64,000 nucleotides of DNA from an uncultured bacterium. Lineage in GTDB: Bacteria; Bacteroidota; Bacteroidia; Bacteroidales; Bacteroidaceae. The number at the start of each line of letters is the position of its first letter. Within the stretch, counting starts at the first letter, position 1. The notes under the pieces are model-generated. The model was not told where the DNA came from and did no database searches. It saw only the letters and a list, made by a program, of their open reading frames with translations. The stretch spans positions 1 to 64,000 of the forward strand of contig CAJMPR010000018.1 in assembly GCA_905215345.1 (NCBI GenBank). The letters run 5' to 3'. The position numbers and the translations under genes were made by a program. Shown piece by piece: positions 9,487 through 18,580 of this stretch.

Positions 9487-11127
9487 ATGGCAACAACACC
9501 TCCGTTCAAGTATCAACCCATGTTCGAGAAGGGTAAGGATACAACTGAGTATTATCTGCTTACAAAAGACTATGTGTCCGTAAGCGAGTTTGAAGGAAAA
9601 CCTATCCTGAAGATTGCAAAAGAAGGCTTGACAGCAATGGCTAATGCGGCTTTCCGTGATGTATCGTTTATGTTGCGCCGTTCGCACAATGAGCAAGTTG
9701 CTAAGATTCTGAGTGACCCCGAAGCGAGTGACAACGACAAGTATGTGGCGTTGACTTTCTTGCGCAATGCGGATGTAGCTTGCAAAGGTATATTGCCTTT
9801 CTGCCAAGATACGGGTACTGCCATTATTCATGGTGAAAAAGGCCAACAAGTATGGACGGGCTATTGCGATGAAGAAGCTCTTTCTTTAGGCGTTTATAAA
9901 ACATATACGGAAGAAAATTTGCGTTACTCTCAGAATGCTCCCTTGAATATGTACGACGAGGTGAATACGAAATGCAACCTGCCGGCACAGATTGACATCG
10001 AGGCTACCGAAGGTATGGAGTATGAATTCCTTTGCGTTACCAAGGGCGGTGGTTCCGCTAACAAGACTTATCTCTATCAGGAGACAAAAGCCATCTTGAA
10101 CCCCGGAACACTCGTTCCGTTCCTCATTGAGAAGATTAAGACTTTGGGTACAGCCGCATGTCCGCCTTATCATATCGCATTTGTTATCGGCGGTACGTCT
10201 GCCGAGAAGAACTTGTTGACGGTGAAACTGGCTTCTACCCATTTCTATGATAACTTGCCAACTACCGGTAATGAGTATGGCCGTGCTTTCCGTGATGTTG
10301 AACTTGAGAAGGAAGTTTTGAAAGAAGCGCATAAGATTGGTCTTGGTGCACAGTTTGGCGGTAAGTATCTGGCGCATGATGTACGTATCATCCGTTTGCC
10401 GCGTCACGGTGCTTCCTGTCCGGTAGGTTTGGGCGTTTCTTGCTCTGCCGACCGTAACGTCAAGTGCAAAATCAACAAGGAAGGTATCTGGATTGAAAAG
10501 CTCGACAGCAATCCGGGCGAACTTATCCCGGCAGAACTCCGTCAGGCAGGCGAGGGTGATGTAGTGAAAATCAATCTGAATCAGCCGATGGCAGATATCT
10601 TGAAAGAATTATCTAAGTATCCCGTCTCTACGCGTCTGTCATTGAACGGTACGATTATCGTAGGCCGTGATATCGCCCATGCCAAACTGAAAGAACGTCT
10701 GGATCGTGGTGAAGACCTGCCTCAATATATCAAAGACCATCCTATCTACTATGCCGGTCCTGCCAAAACTCCGCAGGGTATGGCTTGCGGTTCTATGGGC
10801 CCCACTACTGCCGGACGTATGGACTCTTATGTAGAGCTTTTCCAAAGTCATGGCGGCAGCATGGTAATGCTTGCCAAAGGTAACCGCAGCCAACAGGTGA
10901 CGGATGCCTGCCAGAAGTACGGTGGTTTCTACCTCGGCTCTATCGGTGGCCCTGCTGCTATCTTGGCACAGAACAACATTAAGAGTATTGAGTGTGTGGA
11001 ATATCCGGAACTCGGTATGGAAGCAATCTGGAAGATTGAAGTAGAAAACTTCCCGGCATTCATCTTGGTAGATGACAAGGGTAATGACTTCTTCAAACAG
11101 TTGAAGCCGTGGAATTGCAGTAAGTAA
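9487..11127 (+). CDS. fumA: Class I (iron-sulfur) fumarate hydratase
   Basis: A 546-residue class I fumarase, which interconverts fumarate and malate; in Bacteroides it serves the reductive branch that makes succinate. The alpha part has ILPFCQDTGTAIIHG and the beta part CGSMGPTTAGRMD. Candidate [4Fe-4S] ligand cysteines are in PFCQDTG, ASCPVGLGVSC and ACGSMG. The length matches the fused alpha-beta FumA/FumB type rather than the split form. It has its own -7 promoter and a strong downstream hairpin terminator, so it appears monocistronic. The iron-sulfur cluster makes this class oxygen-sensitive, consistent with an anaerobe. Confidence 0.96.
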   Translation: MATTPPFKYQPMFEKGKDTTEYYLLTKDYVSVSEFEGKPILKIAKEGLTAMANAAFRDVSFMLRRSHNEQVAKILSDPEASDNDKYVALTFLRNADVACKGILPFCQDTGTAIIHGEKGQQVWTGYCDEEALSLGVYKTYTEENLRYSQNAPLNMYDEVNTKCNLPAQIDIEATEGMEYEFLCVTKGGGSANKTYLYQETKAILNPGTLVPFLIEKIKTLGTAACPPYHIAFVIGGTSAEKNLLTVKLASTHFYDNLPTTGNEYGRAFRDVELEKEVLKEAHKIGLGAQFGGKYLAHDVRIIRLPRHGASCPVGLGVSCSADRNVKCKINKEGIWIEKLDSNPGELIPAELRQAGEGDVVKINLNQPMADILKELSKYPVSTRLSLNGTIIVGRDIAHAKLKERLDRGEDLPQYIKDHPIYYAGPAKTPQGMACGSMGPTTAGRMDSYVELFQSHGGSMVMLAKGNRSQQVTDACQKYGGFYLGSIGGPAAILAQNNIKSIECVEYPELGMEAIWKIEVENFPAFILVDDKGNDFFKQLKPWNCSK

Positions 11128-11150
11128 CTGATATTTTTCCCATAAATAAG

Positions 11151-11187
11151 AAAGCCGTTCCGGAAGTAGTTCCGCGAACGGCTTTTT
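11151..11187 (+). terminator. Intrinsic terminator after fumarase
   Basis: AAAGCCGTTC pairs with GAACGGCTTT, with a second inner stem CGGAA/TTCCG, and a T-run follows. It may also act on the converging minus-strand CHAT gene transcript. Confidence 0.88.
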
Positions 11188-11237
11188 GTATGTCCATATT
11201 ATCTGTAAAGGGGTTATAATGTTAGTTCACAGCGATG

Positions 11238-11293
11238 AACACTTTGTTCCACCGTATTGAAACACTTTGTTCCGATTAACTGAACTTTGTAAC
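11238..11293. repeat. Short direct repeats with ~20-23 bp period (ACTTTGT)
   Basis: AACACTTTGTTCC occurs at 11238-11250 and 11261-11273, 23 bases apart, and a weaker copy (GAACTTTGTAAC) starts at about 11282. They lie between the fumarase terminator and the 3' end of the minus-strand CHAT gene, where no gene is seen. Confidence 0.7.
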
Positions 11294-11307
11294 TATACAT
11301 GATACCT

Positions 11308-14300
11308 TTAGTCCATCATGACAAAGGCAGCCCAAAAAGAAGGATGTCTACCGCTTACAGGTATTCCGTCTACCCGGAAGGTGGAAGTCTTTACTTTCTG
11401 TTGTGCGCGGTGGAAGGCATCCCGTTTGCTACGTCCCACTGATAGCTGGTTGTAAAATTCGGTCATCATCACCTGGGTAGCTTCGTCGTTTACCGGCCAG
11501 AGGCTCATCAACAACGTTTGTACTCCGGCTTGCTTGAAGGCTCGTTGCAGGCCGAATACACCTTCACTGGTGACGTCTCCTAAACCTGTCTGGCAGGCGG
11601 ACATAACTACCAAATCAGTGCCGGCGAAGTTTAGTCGGGAGATTTCTTGTGCAGTCAGGATACCGTCATCCAGTGCCTCGGGCAGTTGGGAACGGTTGAG
11701 CCAGGCGTTATTGGCTCCCGCAAAGATGAGGCCCGACCGGTTGAGGGATGTATCTTCCTGTTTCAGTTGGTTGATAGCGGAGTTGACTGATAGTTCTTCT
11801 TCAGGCAGGTAAAATCCGTGAGTGGCTATATGGAGAATACGGAGCTTTTGTCCGGAAAGAGCTTTGAGGCTTTCTTCCACTCCCTCGCTGTCGGTATATT
11901 TCCTGACTGAATAGTTCTTCCGGGTAAGTTGTTGCTCTATCTCATCCACTTCACGTCGTGTTCCCTTCAGGTAGTTCCAGATGTTACGCTTTACTCCTTG
12001 TTCGGTGCTAAAGCTTCGCTTACCTCCTCGTTCGGTATCGAAGTTGGCAGCGTATAGCATCATGTCGTCCAGTCCGGTATTGTAGTTTAAACCACCATAG
12101 AGCACAGCGTTTCTGGTTTGGTTAGTAACACGGTGCAGTACTAACTCACGCGTAGAAGAGAGGCGTACCATTTGATAGCGCTCGTTCATTCGTATGTTGT
12201 CATTGATGGGAAGATACTCCACAGCTACATTGTACAGTTGTCCCGCAGGAGCGAAATAGACCGTTTCACCCGGTTTGATGTAGGGCATAACTTTTTTCCA
12301 TATCCTGTCGGTGAGGCGGGTATTCTGGTAGTTCTGCTCATCGGTCAGCCAGTCCTCATTTTGCGGGACGGCCATCAGGAATAAGTGTTGTGGCTTTGAG
12401 TAGCCAGTGCGTAGTAATTCGGCGGAATAATAGTCTATACCATTCTCTTTGGAGCAAATGAACTCAATAGCCGTTTCATTTGATTTCAGGGCATTCCTTA
12501 CCTCTTTCCAGGTGATAGAGGTGAACTTCATGTAATCACCGTACTCGCGGGAGCGGTTGATGAGGCGGGATTCGAGTGCTTCGGCACGTTTTATCTGTTC
12601 GCTTCGCGCCGCTGTAACGGTAGCTTCCTGGGTAGCGGTAAGTTGCCGGCGCAGGGCGCTTAGCTCGTTATAGAGCTTTTCCAGTTCGGAGTCTCCGGAT
12701 TGGCGGATGATACGTGACAGGTTGACGGATGCTTCGAGCATGAGCCCCTTGTTCAGTAGAGAAGCATCGTAAAGTAGAGCTGATGTTTGATTCTTGTTTT
12801 GTGCGGGCGTTTCCAGTACGGCACCGCCTTTCATTATAATAACCCCTTCACGGTTGGCAAGGAAGAGGCGGTTCATGGATGCTTCTATTTCAGCCCAATA
12901 ACCGGCACGCTGTGCCTCCGGCAAGAAAGCGAAGATGTCATGTGCCTGCTTGCGTTCCATGGCAAGTTGCTTTTCAAAATAGGGAATGGCTTTGCCGGGT
13001 GCTTCGCTCATCATGAAAGAGTAGCCGCTTAAATTGTAGAGTGGTCGCATTACTAAGGGGTCACTCTCAGGGAATGTATTGAAAATATCCATACCTACTT
13101 CCATCATTTCAGAGGCTTCCTTATACATTCCCTGCGCAACAAGTAGCTCAGAGTAGCTGCATATTAAATGTGTGAACTCTGTCATGTTGTAAGTGTAAAC
13201 ACCTTTAATGTCGTTTAGCTTGTCATACAGTGCTTCTGCCTTGTCTTTTTGACCACTGGCTGCATAAACGTCTCCTATATAAATTTGTGTTCGCAGGCAG
13301 GCTATGTTGTTAGGTGAAAATAGCTTGGTCTGCAATTGCAGACAGTATTGCAGAAGCGAGAGCGCATCGTCATATTGTTTCTGTGACATCCGGCTTTGCG
13401 CCATCAGAAAACATATTTCAGCGTATTCTACAGTCTGTTGTTCTCCATTCTGCTTAAGGAGTCGTTCAGCTTTTTTCAGGTGATATTCTGCTTGTTCAAA
13501 GTTTCCCAATCGGAAATAAGTGTCACCGATACGGAGTTGTGTGATGGCATAGCGAGTACTTCCTTCTCCGCAGTAAAAGATAGTCTTTTCAGCACATTGG
13601 CGGTAGATGTTCAGTGCTTCTTCATACTGTCCGGTTAAGTTTTTGGCATACCCCAATTCTTCTAATAAGTCCAGTTGCAATAAAGGCAGGTTAATTTTTT
13701 CTTGTTCGAGAGTATTCAGTCCTTCTTGTAAGTAACCGATTACTTCATCGTAGTTTTTTAACCATAAAGTCATGTTGGCAAGTGCTTGGTTCAGCAGGAC
13801 GATTGTAGGGGACATGATGCTGTATCTGTCGGCAAACATTTCTTGAGGGACATCTAAACGTTGGGTTTTCTTGTAATATTCTGTGCGGGCTCCAATCCAA
13901 CCGATAAAAGTTTGCGCACAATTTGGTGCATTGATAGCGTTCTCAAAATATATTTCCCACTCTTCTGTTGCTTGTAAGGCTTTGCAGAATCCCATATAGC
14001 CCAACATAGTCAGATATTGGCGGCTGTCGTCCAGGGTTTTGGATAATTCGATGGCTTTCTTGAAATGTTTCTTGGCGTCGGCAAATCTGCTTAAGCGGAG
14101 GGATAGCTGTCCCAGATAGTTTTGCTGTCCGGCTTGCAGGTACTGTTCTTTCGGAACTGGCTGTTGGAGCAGTTTTTTATAAAGGTTATTCACTTCTGTA
14201 TAGTTACCGCGCAACCGTACTTCGGTCACTTGTACATCAATTGATTTTTGCCCGTAAGCAAGTCCCTGTATGCAACATAGCAGGCATAAGGTTATCCATC

Positions 14301-14325
14301 GGGAGTAAATGTATGTGTTCTTCAT
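11308..14325 (-). CDS. Secreted TPR-CHAT domain protein (putative caspase-like peptidase)
   Basis: A 1005-residue protein: signal peptide (about 1-25, ending GLAYGQ), an array of TPR-like helical pairs over about 40-480 (ADAKKHFKKAIELSKTL, EEALNIYRQCAEKT, EQAEYHLKKAERLL, DKAEALYDKLND), a helical linker, and a C-terminal CHAT domain from about 690. CHAT (caspase HetF associated with TPRs) is a clan CD peptidase fold. The expected dyad is present: His at about 835 in LHIATHGFY and Cys at about 912 in VVMSACQTGLG, so it is probably active. The signal peptide places it outside the cytoplasm, unlike craspase-type CHAT effectors. It is divergent, across 95 bases, from genes for a TPR-like protein, a CHASE2 protein and a FecR-like protein, suggesting a joint envelope function. 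The substrate is unknown. Confidence 0.9.
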   Translation of the reverse strand: MKNTYIYSRWITLCLLCCIQGLAYGQKSIDVQVTEVRLRGNYTEVNNLYKKLLQQPVPKEQYLQAGQQNYLGQLSLRLSRFADAKKHFKKAIELSKTLDDSRQYLTMLGYMGFCKALQATEEWEIYFENAINAPNCAQTFIGWIGARTEYYKKTQRLDVPQEMFADRYSIMSPTIVLLNQALANMTLWLKNYDEVIGYLQEGLNTLEQEKINLPLLQLDLLEELGYAKNLTGQYEEALNIYRQCAEKTIFYCGEGSTRYAITQLRIGDTYFRLGNFEQAEYHLKKAERLLKQNGEQQTVEYAEICFLMAQSRMSQKQYDDALSLLQYCLQLQTKLFSPNNIACLRTQIYIGDVYAASGQKDKAEALYDKLNDIKGVYTYNMTEFTHLICSYSELLVAQGMYKEASEMMEVGMDIFNTFPESDPLVMRPLYNLSGYSFMMSEAPGKAIPYFEKQLAMERKQAHDIFAFLPEAQRAGYWAEIEASMNRLFLANREGVIIMKGGAVLETPAQNKNQTSALLYDASLLNKGLMLEASVNLSRIIRQSGDSELEKLYNELSALRRQLTATQEATVTAARSEQIKRAEALESRLINRSREYGDYMKFTSITWKEVRNALKSNETAIEFICSKENGIDYYSAELLRTGYSKPQHLFLMAVPQNEDWLTDEQNYQNTRLTDRIWKKVMPYIKPGETVYFAPAGQLYNVAVEYLPINDNIRMNERYQMVRLSSTRELVLHRVTNQTRNAVLYGGLNYNTGLDDMMLYAANFDTERGGKRSFSTEQGVKRNIWNYLKGTRREVDEIEQQLTRKNYSVRKYTDSEGVEESLKALSGQKLRILHIATHGFYLPEEELSVNSAINQLKQEDTSLNRSGLIFAGANNAWLNRSQLPEALDDGILTAQEISRLNFAGTDLVVMSACQTGLGDVTSEGVFGLQRAFKQAGVQTLLMSLWPVNDEATQVMMTEFYNQLSVGRSKRDAFHRAQQKVKTSTFRVDGIPVSGRHPSFWAAFVMMD

Positions 14326-14380
14326 ATCGCAAATATATCAATTATTCTTATCATGAAAATCGAAAATTGAAATAATGTGC

Positions 14381-14388
14381 TATCTTTG
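14381..14388 (+). promoter_or_regulatory. -7 promoter element for the TPR/CHASE2/FecR-like operon
   Basis: TATCTTTG matches TAnnTTTG and lies 33 bases before the ATG at 14421. A start at the in-frame codon at 14388 would fall inside this element, which supports the later ATG. The minus-strand match CAAATATA (14330-14337) is only 4 bases before the CHAT start codon and so is doubtful as that gene's promoter. Confidence 0.6.
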
Positions 14389-14420
14389 TGTCATCCTTTC
14401 ACTTATATAACGACAATATT

Positions 14421-15365
14421 ATGAAAAAACTACTCTTTCTCTGTTTGTTTATGTTCGGTATGATGAATGTATATGCTATTCATCCTCTTGTATCAGAACT
14501 GGACTCCATGTTTGTCTCAGGTGAGCTTTTTCCGCTCATCGAGCAGGTGAAACAACTAAGAGCCGACCCCTCCGATTTGAGTGAAGTGGATAAGTCGATT
14601 GCATATACGTATGAGTTACTGGCATCTTATGAAATGGGGATACCGGTAGATTTAGCTAAAAAGCAGGAGGCATTGAAGTATTCGGAACAAGCCTTTGGGG
14701 CGGAGAGCCGTAATTATGCTTTGGCTTTAATTCCGTCTGATACCTATGACAAGCGTACTTATAACGATATTGAAAAAGCTATCGGACTTCTGAAAACGAG
14801 TTGTGGTGAAAGTAGTTGGGAGTATGCGTACGCCCAGGCTCGTAAGGTGGGGTGTATGATGATGTTGGGAAAGTCACGTGAAGGAATCGGACAATCCGGA
14901 CAAGCTATTGCGCTTTTTGAGAAGTATGGTTACGGCAAAGGGTGGATGTGTGCCAAGGGTTATTCTATGAGAGCTTGCCTAAAGGTGATGAATCAAGACG
15001 GAAGTTGCTTTGAAGATATGGAGAAAGCGATAGATATTACGAATGTTATGGGTGACCGGGGATTGTGTCCCTCGGTGGAAATCTTTGCTCATTCGGTATT
15101 TGTATGTACCAATTCCGGCATGTTTGCCGAAGCCATTAAGATGGGGACGGATTTGATGTCTATCATGGATACCTTGAAGTTACAAGGTACGGTGAGTTAT
15201 GCCGCTAACATGCAGAACCTTGCGATAGCCTACTATATGAATGGTGAAAAGCAGAAAGCTCTTGACGGGTTATCTGCTTGTAAGAAAATCTATGAATCGT
15301 TGAATATGACCGGTGATACCAGATATAAGCAGGTAATTAGCTCTATAAAAGATATCAATAAATAA
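14421..15365 (+). CDS. Exported TPR-like helical repeat protein
   Basis: A 314-residue protein with a signal peptide (MKKLLFLCLFMFGMMNVYA, cleavage near residue 19-20). The rest is alpha-helical with TPR-like pairs (KKQEALKYSEQAFG, YNDIEKAIGLLKTSCG, GIGQSGQAIALFEKYGYGKG, ANMQNLAIAYYMNGEKQKALDGLSACKKIYESL). I recognise no catalytic motif. TPR proteins usually scaffold other proteins. As first gene of the operon opposite the TPR-CHAT protease, it may bind that protein or compete for its partner; that is inference. The ATG at 14421 was chosen because the signal peptide starts there and the promoter overlaps the earlier in-frame codon. Confidence 0.8.
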   Translation: MKKLLFLCLFMFGMMNVYAIHPLVSELDSMFVSGELFPLIEQVKQLRADPSDLSEVDKSIAYTYELLASYEMGIPVDLAKKQEALKYSEQAFGAESRNYALALIPSDTYDKRTYNDIEKAIGLLKTSCGESSWEYAYAQARKVGCMMMLGKSREGIGQSGQAIALFEKYGYGKGWMCAKGYSMRACLKVMNQDGSCFEDMEKAIDITNVMGDRGLCPSVEIFAHSVFVCTNSGMFAEAIKMGTDLMSIMDTLKLQGTVSYAANMQNLAIAYYMNGEKQKALDGLSACKKIYESLNMTGDTRYKQVISSIKDINK

Positions 15366-15388
15366 CAACCTACTTAATAGTACGAGTT

Positions 15389-16531
15389 TTGAAAAGATTT
15401 ATTCTTCGTCTTGTTGGTGTATTAGTCATTACCTTTTTGCTGTCGTGCTTCGTGGTATATGACATATCTTCCATTTCATTTATTGCTCCTATGGAAAAGA
15501 CTTCTGATTTCCTTGTGAGCGACTTCTATCAATTGGTAGCCGATGAGCGTGATGAACATACGTTAGGGCATCAGGTGGTAGTGGTGAGTGTGGATAATCT
15601 TTCGCGGCAGGGAATAACAGAGACAATAGAAGCGGTAAATTATTGCGAACCGAAAGTTATAGGCTTGGATATTCTCTTTAATTATCCTCAGCCGGGAGAT
15701 TCTTTGCTGGTGGATGCCATACGGAACTGTCCCCGCGTTGTGTTGCCGGTGTTTCTGGGACAGGATAATTCCGGGCAATATACTGTTCCTCTAACATCCT
15801 ATCTTTATGACCAATTGGACAGTATAAGCAAAGGGGCAGTGAACCTCGAGGCGGAATCTGCCCAGAGCGTAATTCGTTCTTTTCGTCCTTTCTTCAGGCT
15901 CGAAGAGGGTGTACAACCCAACTTCGTTACGAAAATAGTGCAATTGTCTTTTCCTGAAGCATACAATGCTTTGTGTGAACGGCAAAATGTTTTGGAAGAG
16001 ATTTATTATCCTTCATATGAGTACGAAGTAATTCCCGCGAATGAAGTGTTGGAAAAAGCAGAGATTTTACATGATAAAATAGTACTCATTGGTACGGTGA
16101 GCGACCCGCAAGACATGCATGTCACTACAATCAGTAAGGCTACTTCGGGTGTTTTCATACATGCATATGCGCTGTCTACGATATTGGATCGTAATTATAT
16201 ACGTACTACTCCCGACTGGCTTAATTGGATGATAGCTTTGCTGCTGTGTGCAATGTTTGTTGGAGTGGATTTATGTTGCTATCGATATTCTGTCTGTAAC
16301 CTGTTTATTCGCATTCTACAAATAATCTTGTTGTATTTGATTGTGTGGACCGGTTGCCAGTTGTTTCTGGCTTATCGTATCAATGTAGACTTCACCCGTC
16401 CGTTGCTGATGGTTTCTTTCGGGTTGATGGCTGTGGATATGTGGATAGGAGGAGATAGTCTGATGGCCTATATCCGTCGTTTCTCCAGGTGGATGAGAAA
16501 ACGAATGTGCGCTGTTTTTAAAAAGGAATAA
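15389..16531 (+). CDS. CHASE2-domain membrane protein without output domain
   Basis: A 380-residue protein with an N-terminal membrane segment (about 5-25), an extracytoplasmic CHASE2 sensory domain (about 30-270; VVVVSVDNLSRQGITETIEAV, PKVIGLDILFNYP, ILHDKIVLIGTVSDPQDMHVT, GVFIHAYALSTIL) and three further transmembrane helices (about 277-360). CHASE2 normally feeds a cytoplasmic kinase, cyclase or phosphatase; here only about 20 basic residues (FSRWMRKRMCAVFKKE) follow the last helix. The likely start is TTG at 15389 (MKRFILRLVGV), 23 bases after the TPR-like gene. The nearest candidate partners are the exported CHAT/TPR protein and the FecR-like protein. What it senses is unknown. Confidence 0.88.
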   Translation: MKRFILRLVGVLVITFLLSCFVVYDISSISFIAPMEKTSDFLVSDFYQLVADERDEHTLGHQVVVVSVDNLSRQGITETIEAVNYCEPKVIGLDILFNYPQPGDSLLVDAIRNCPRVVLPVFLGQDNSGQYTVPLTSYLYDQLDSISKGAVNLEAESAQSVIRSFRPFFRLEEGVQPNFVTKIVQLSFPEAYNALCERQNVLEEIYYPSYEYEVIPANEVLEKAEILHDKIVLIGTVSDPQDMHVTTISKATSGVFIHAYALSTILDRNYIRTTPDWLNWMIALLLCAMFVGVDLCCYRYSVCNLFIRILQIILLYLIVWTGCQLFLAYRINVDFTRPLLMVSFGLMAVDMWIGGDSLMAYIRRFSRWMRKRMCAVFKKE

Positions 16532-16549
16532 TCATTATTGTTTGGATAT

Positions 16550-17371
16550 ATGAAGAAACTGCTTTTAAGTATTTTGTTGCTGTTTTTAATGATGGCTTCA
16601 TTGATGGCAACCGGACGTTATGCTGTCTTTAAAGTTTCGGGAGACGTGAAACTTAAGCAGGCGGAAGTGTGGGCGGTACCGGTCCTGCGGATGGAAGTGA
16701 CTTTCAGAGACCAGTTCCTGTTAGGCGAACAATCACGTCTTGGCATAGTGGATAAAGAGACTCATCGCATCTACTATACTGAAAAGAAAGGAAAACGTAA
16801 TGTCGCCCAAATTATTACTGAGGCCCGTAAGCAGGCTGAAGAGGTCACAGGATTGGTTAACAAACAAATACGTTCTTCATTCAAGCGTGATAATAATAGA
16901 ATGCAAGTAGCCGGGGCTTCTTATCGGGGAATGACGGACGATGCTAAAACACAGGCGGTATATGTAGCTATACGGAAGATTCTTACAAAGAATATCAATG
17001 TCATAGCCAACGACCGGTTACGGTTAGAGAAAATTAATGCGGGCGAAGAGTCGGTTTCCTTTTTCAGGATTACTAATTCTATGGATTTTCCTGTTTATGT
17101 CAATGTATTGGACTGTTCTAAAAAACATCCTTCTTTATGCTTTAACTTGGGGTATACCTATGATGAGCCTTTCTTGTTGATAGCTCCGGGTAAGTCTGTT
17201 GATATCAGGCAATTTCTTTTCGCTGATATTGAAAATAAGAATGATTATCTGCTTTTTGCCTCGGATTTTGCTTTTGATACACAAGCGCTTCAATTACTTT
17301 TAGATAAAAATGCTATCCCCGCAGAGGGCTCACACAAACCTGTTGAACTTTATTTCAGTACATTACAGTAA
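16550..17371 (+). CDS. Exported FecR-like/DUF4384-like envelope protein
   Basis: A 273-residue protein with a strong signal peptide (MKKLLLSILLLFLMMASLMA). The N-terminal mature part (YAVFKVSGDVKL, AEVWAVPVLRMEVTFRDQFLLG, then SRLGIVDKETHRIYY) has the strand pattern of FecR-type domains. A Lys/Arg-rich helix follows (QIITEARKQAEEVTGLVNKQIRSSFKRD). The C-terminal part (VSFFRITNSMDFPVYVNVLD, FLLIAPGKSVDIRQFLF) loosely resembles DUF4384. Both calls are by eye and tentative. The ATG at 16550 begins the signal peptide; the earlier TTG at 16538 is less likely. It follows the CHASE2 gene by 18 bases. FecR-like, CHASE2 and CHAT genes together suggest a signalling or proteolysis module in the envelope. 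Confidence 0.7.
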   Translation: MKKLLLSILLLFLMMASLMATGRYAVFKVSGDVKLKQAEVWAVPVLRMEVTFRDQFLLGEQSRLGIVDKETHRIYYTEKKGKRNVAQIITEARKQAEEVTGLVNKQIRSSFKRDNNRMQVAGASYRGMTDDAKTQAVYVAIRKILTKNINVIANDRLRLEKINAGEESVSFFRITNSMDFPVYVNVLDCSKKHPSLCFNLGYTYDEPFLLIAPGKSVDIRQFLFADIENKNDYLLFASDFAFDTQALQLLLDKNAIPAEGSHKPVELYFSTLQ

Positions 17372-17414
17372 CAAGTTTAAATTCAATTATTGATGCAATA
17401 AATAATTTCTTAGT

Positions 17415-18572
17415 ATGGAACAAACACTTTCACGACAAAATTCAAAATCACACATTGTATGGCTGGATGTAGTACGGCTGGTAGCTATGTTTACAGTAGT
17501 TTGCTGCCACAGTGCAGACCCTTTTAACTTTTATCCGGGGACATCACCCGACATTGCGGACATTAAATTCTGGGGAGCTGCTTACGGTGCGTTGCTTCGC
17601 CCTTGCGTACCGCTCTTTGTAATGATTACCGGTGCGTTATTGTTGCCGGTATGTGAAGATACATCTGTATTTTATAAGAAACGTATTCCACGGGTGTTCT
17701 TCCCTTTCCTCATCTGGTCGTTGATATACAATTTATTCCCGTGGATAACGGGTGTACTGGGTATCGAACCACGGGTGATTCTTGATTTCTTCCCTTATTC
17801 GGGAGAAGAAGTGATGCGCCAGTCATTGGCAGTTAGCCTGGGATACATAGCGGAGATGCCTTTCAATTTCTCTTTGCTCGATGTACACATGTGGTACATT
17901 TATCTGCTGATTGGGCTCTATCTTTATTTACCGATATTCTCTGCCTGGGTGGAGAAAGCGTCGGAACGTGCCAAACTGTGGTTTCTGGGAGCATGGGGAG
18001 TAACCTTGCTGTTGCCGTATTATAATGAGTTTGTATCTCAATATCTATGGGGTACATGCTCGTGGAATGAGTTCGGAATGTTGTATTATTTTGCCGGATT
18101 TAACGGATACTTATTATTGGGACATTACTTGCGCCACCACGACTGGAGTGGAAAGAAATTAGCGCTTCTGGGTATTCCGATGTTTTTGGCTGGATATGCG
18201 GTCACGTTCTTCGGTTTCCGCCATATGACGTCGTTGCCGGAGTTCACGGATGAAATGTTAGAACTATTCTTTACGTATTGTTCATTGAATGTAGTGATGA
18301 TGACAATTCCTGTTTTCATGTTGTGCAAACGTGCGAATATACAATCGGAAAAGGTCAGAAAAGCGTTGGCTAATCTGACCCTTTGCGGTTTCGGCATTTA
18401 TATGATACATTATTTCTTTACCGGACCCAGTGTGGTGCTGATGCGGAATATTCACATACCTATCTGTCTGCAAATACCTTGCGCTGCGGTTGTCGCATTC
18501 TGTGTTTCCTGGTTCCTGGTATCAATGGCATACCGTTGCTTTGGAAAGAAAACCAAGTGGGTATTGGGATAA
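17415..18572 (+). CDS. Membrane acyltransferase (acyltransferase_3/OafA-WecH family)
   Basis: A 385-residue polytopic protein with about ten hydrophobic helices. The start HIVWLDVVRLVAMFTVVCCHSADP is typical of acyltransferase_3: an Asp/Arg motif in helix 1 and the catalytic His (CCHSAD). PCVPLFVMITGALLL gives the conserved second helix. Members O-acetylate surface polysaccharides, lipids or peptidoglycan using cytoplasmic acetyl-CoA. It lies 43 bases after the FecR-like gene and could belong to the same transcript. The acceptor is not predictable. It converges on the RsbW-like gene, with only 8 bases between the stop codons. Confidence 0.9.
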   Translation: MEQTLSRQNSKSHIVWLDVVRLVAMFTVVCCHSADPFNFYPGTSPDIADIKFWGAAYGALLRPCVPLFVMITGALLLPVCEDTSVFYKKRIPRVFFPFLIWSLIYNLFPWITGVLGIEPRVILDFFPYSGEEVMRQSLAVSLGYIAEMPFNFSLLDVHMWYIYLLIGLYLYLPIFSAWVEKASERAKLWFLGAWGVTLLLPYYNEFVSQYLWGTCSWNEFGMLYYFAGFNGYLLLGHYLRHHDWSGKKLALLGIPMFLAGYAVTFFGFRHMTSLPEFTDEMLELFFTYCSLNVVMMTIPVFMLCKRANIQSEKVRKALANLTLCGFGIYMIHYFFTGPSVVLMRNIHIPICLQIPCAAVVAFCVSWFLVSMAYRCFGKKTKWVLG

Positions 18573-18580
18573 ATCACGAT

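Noticed and set aside
14330..14337. Promoter of the CHAT gene (leaderless transcript)
   Set aside because: The TATATTTG match on the minus strand is so close to the start codon that transcription would begin at the ATG; a chance match is as likely.
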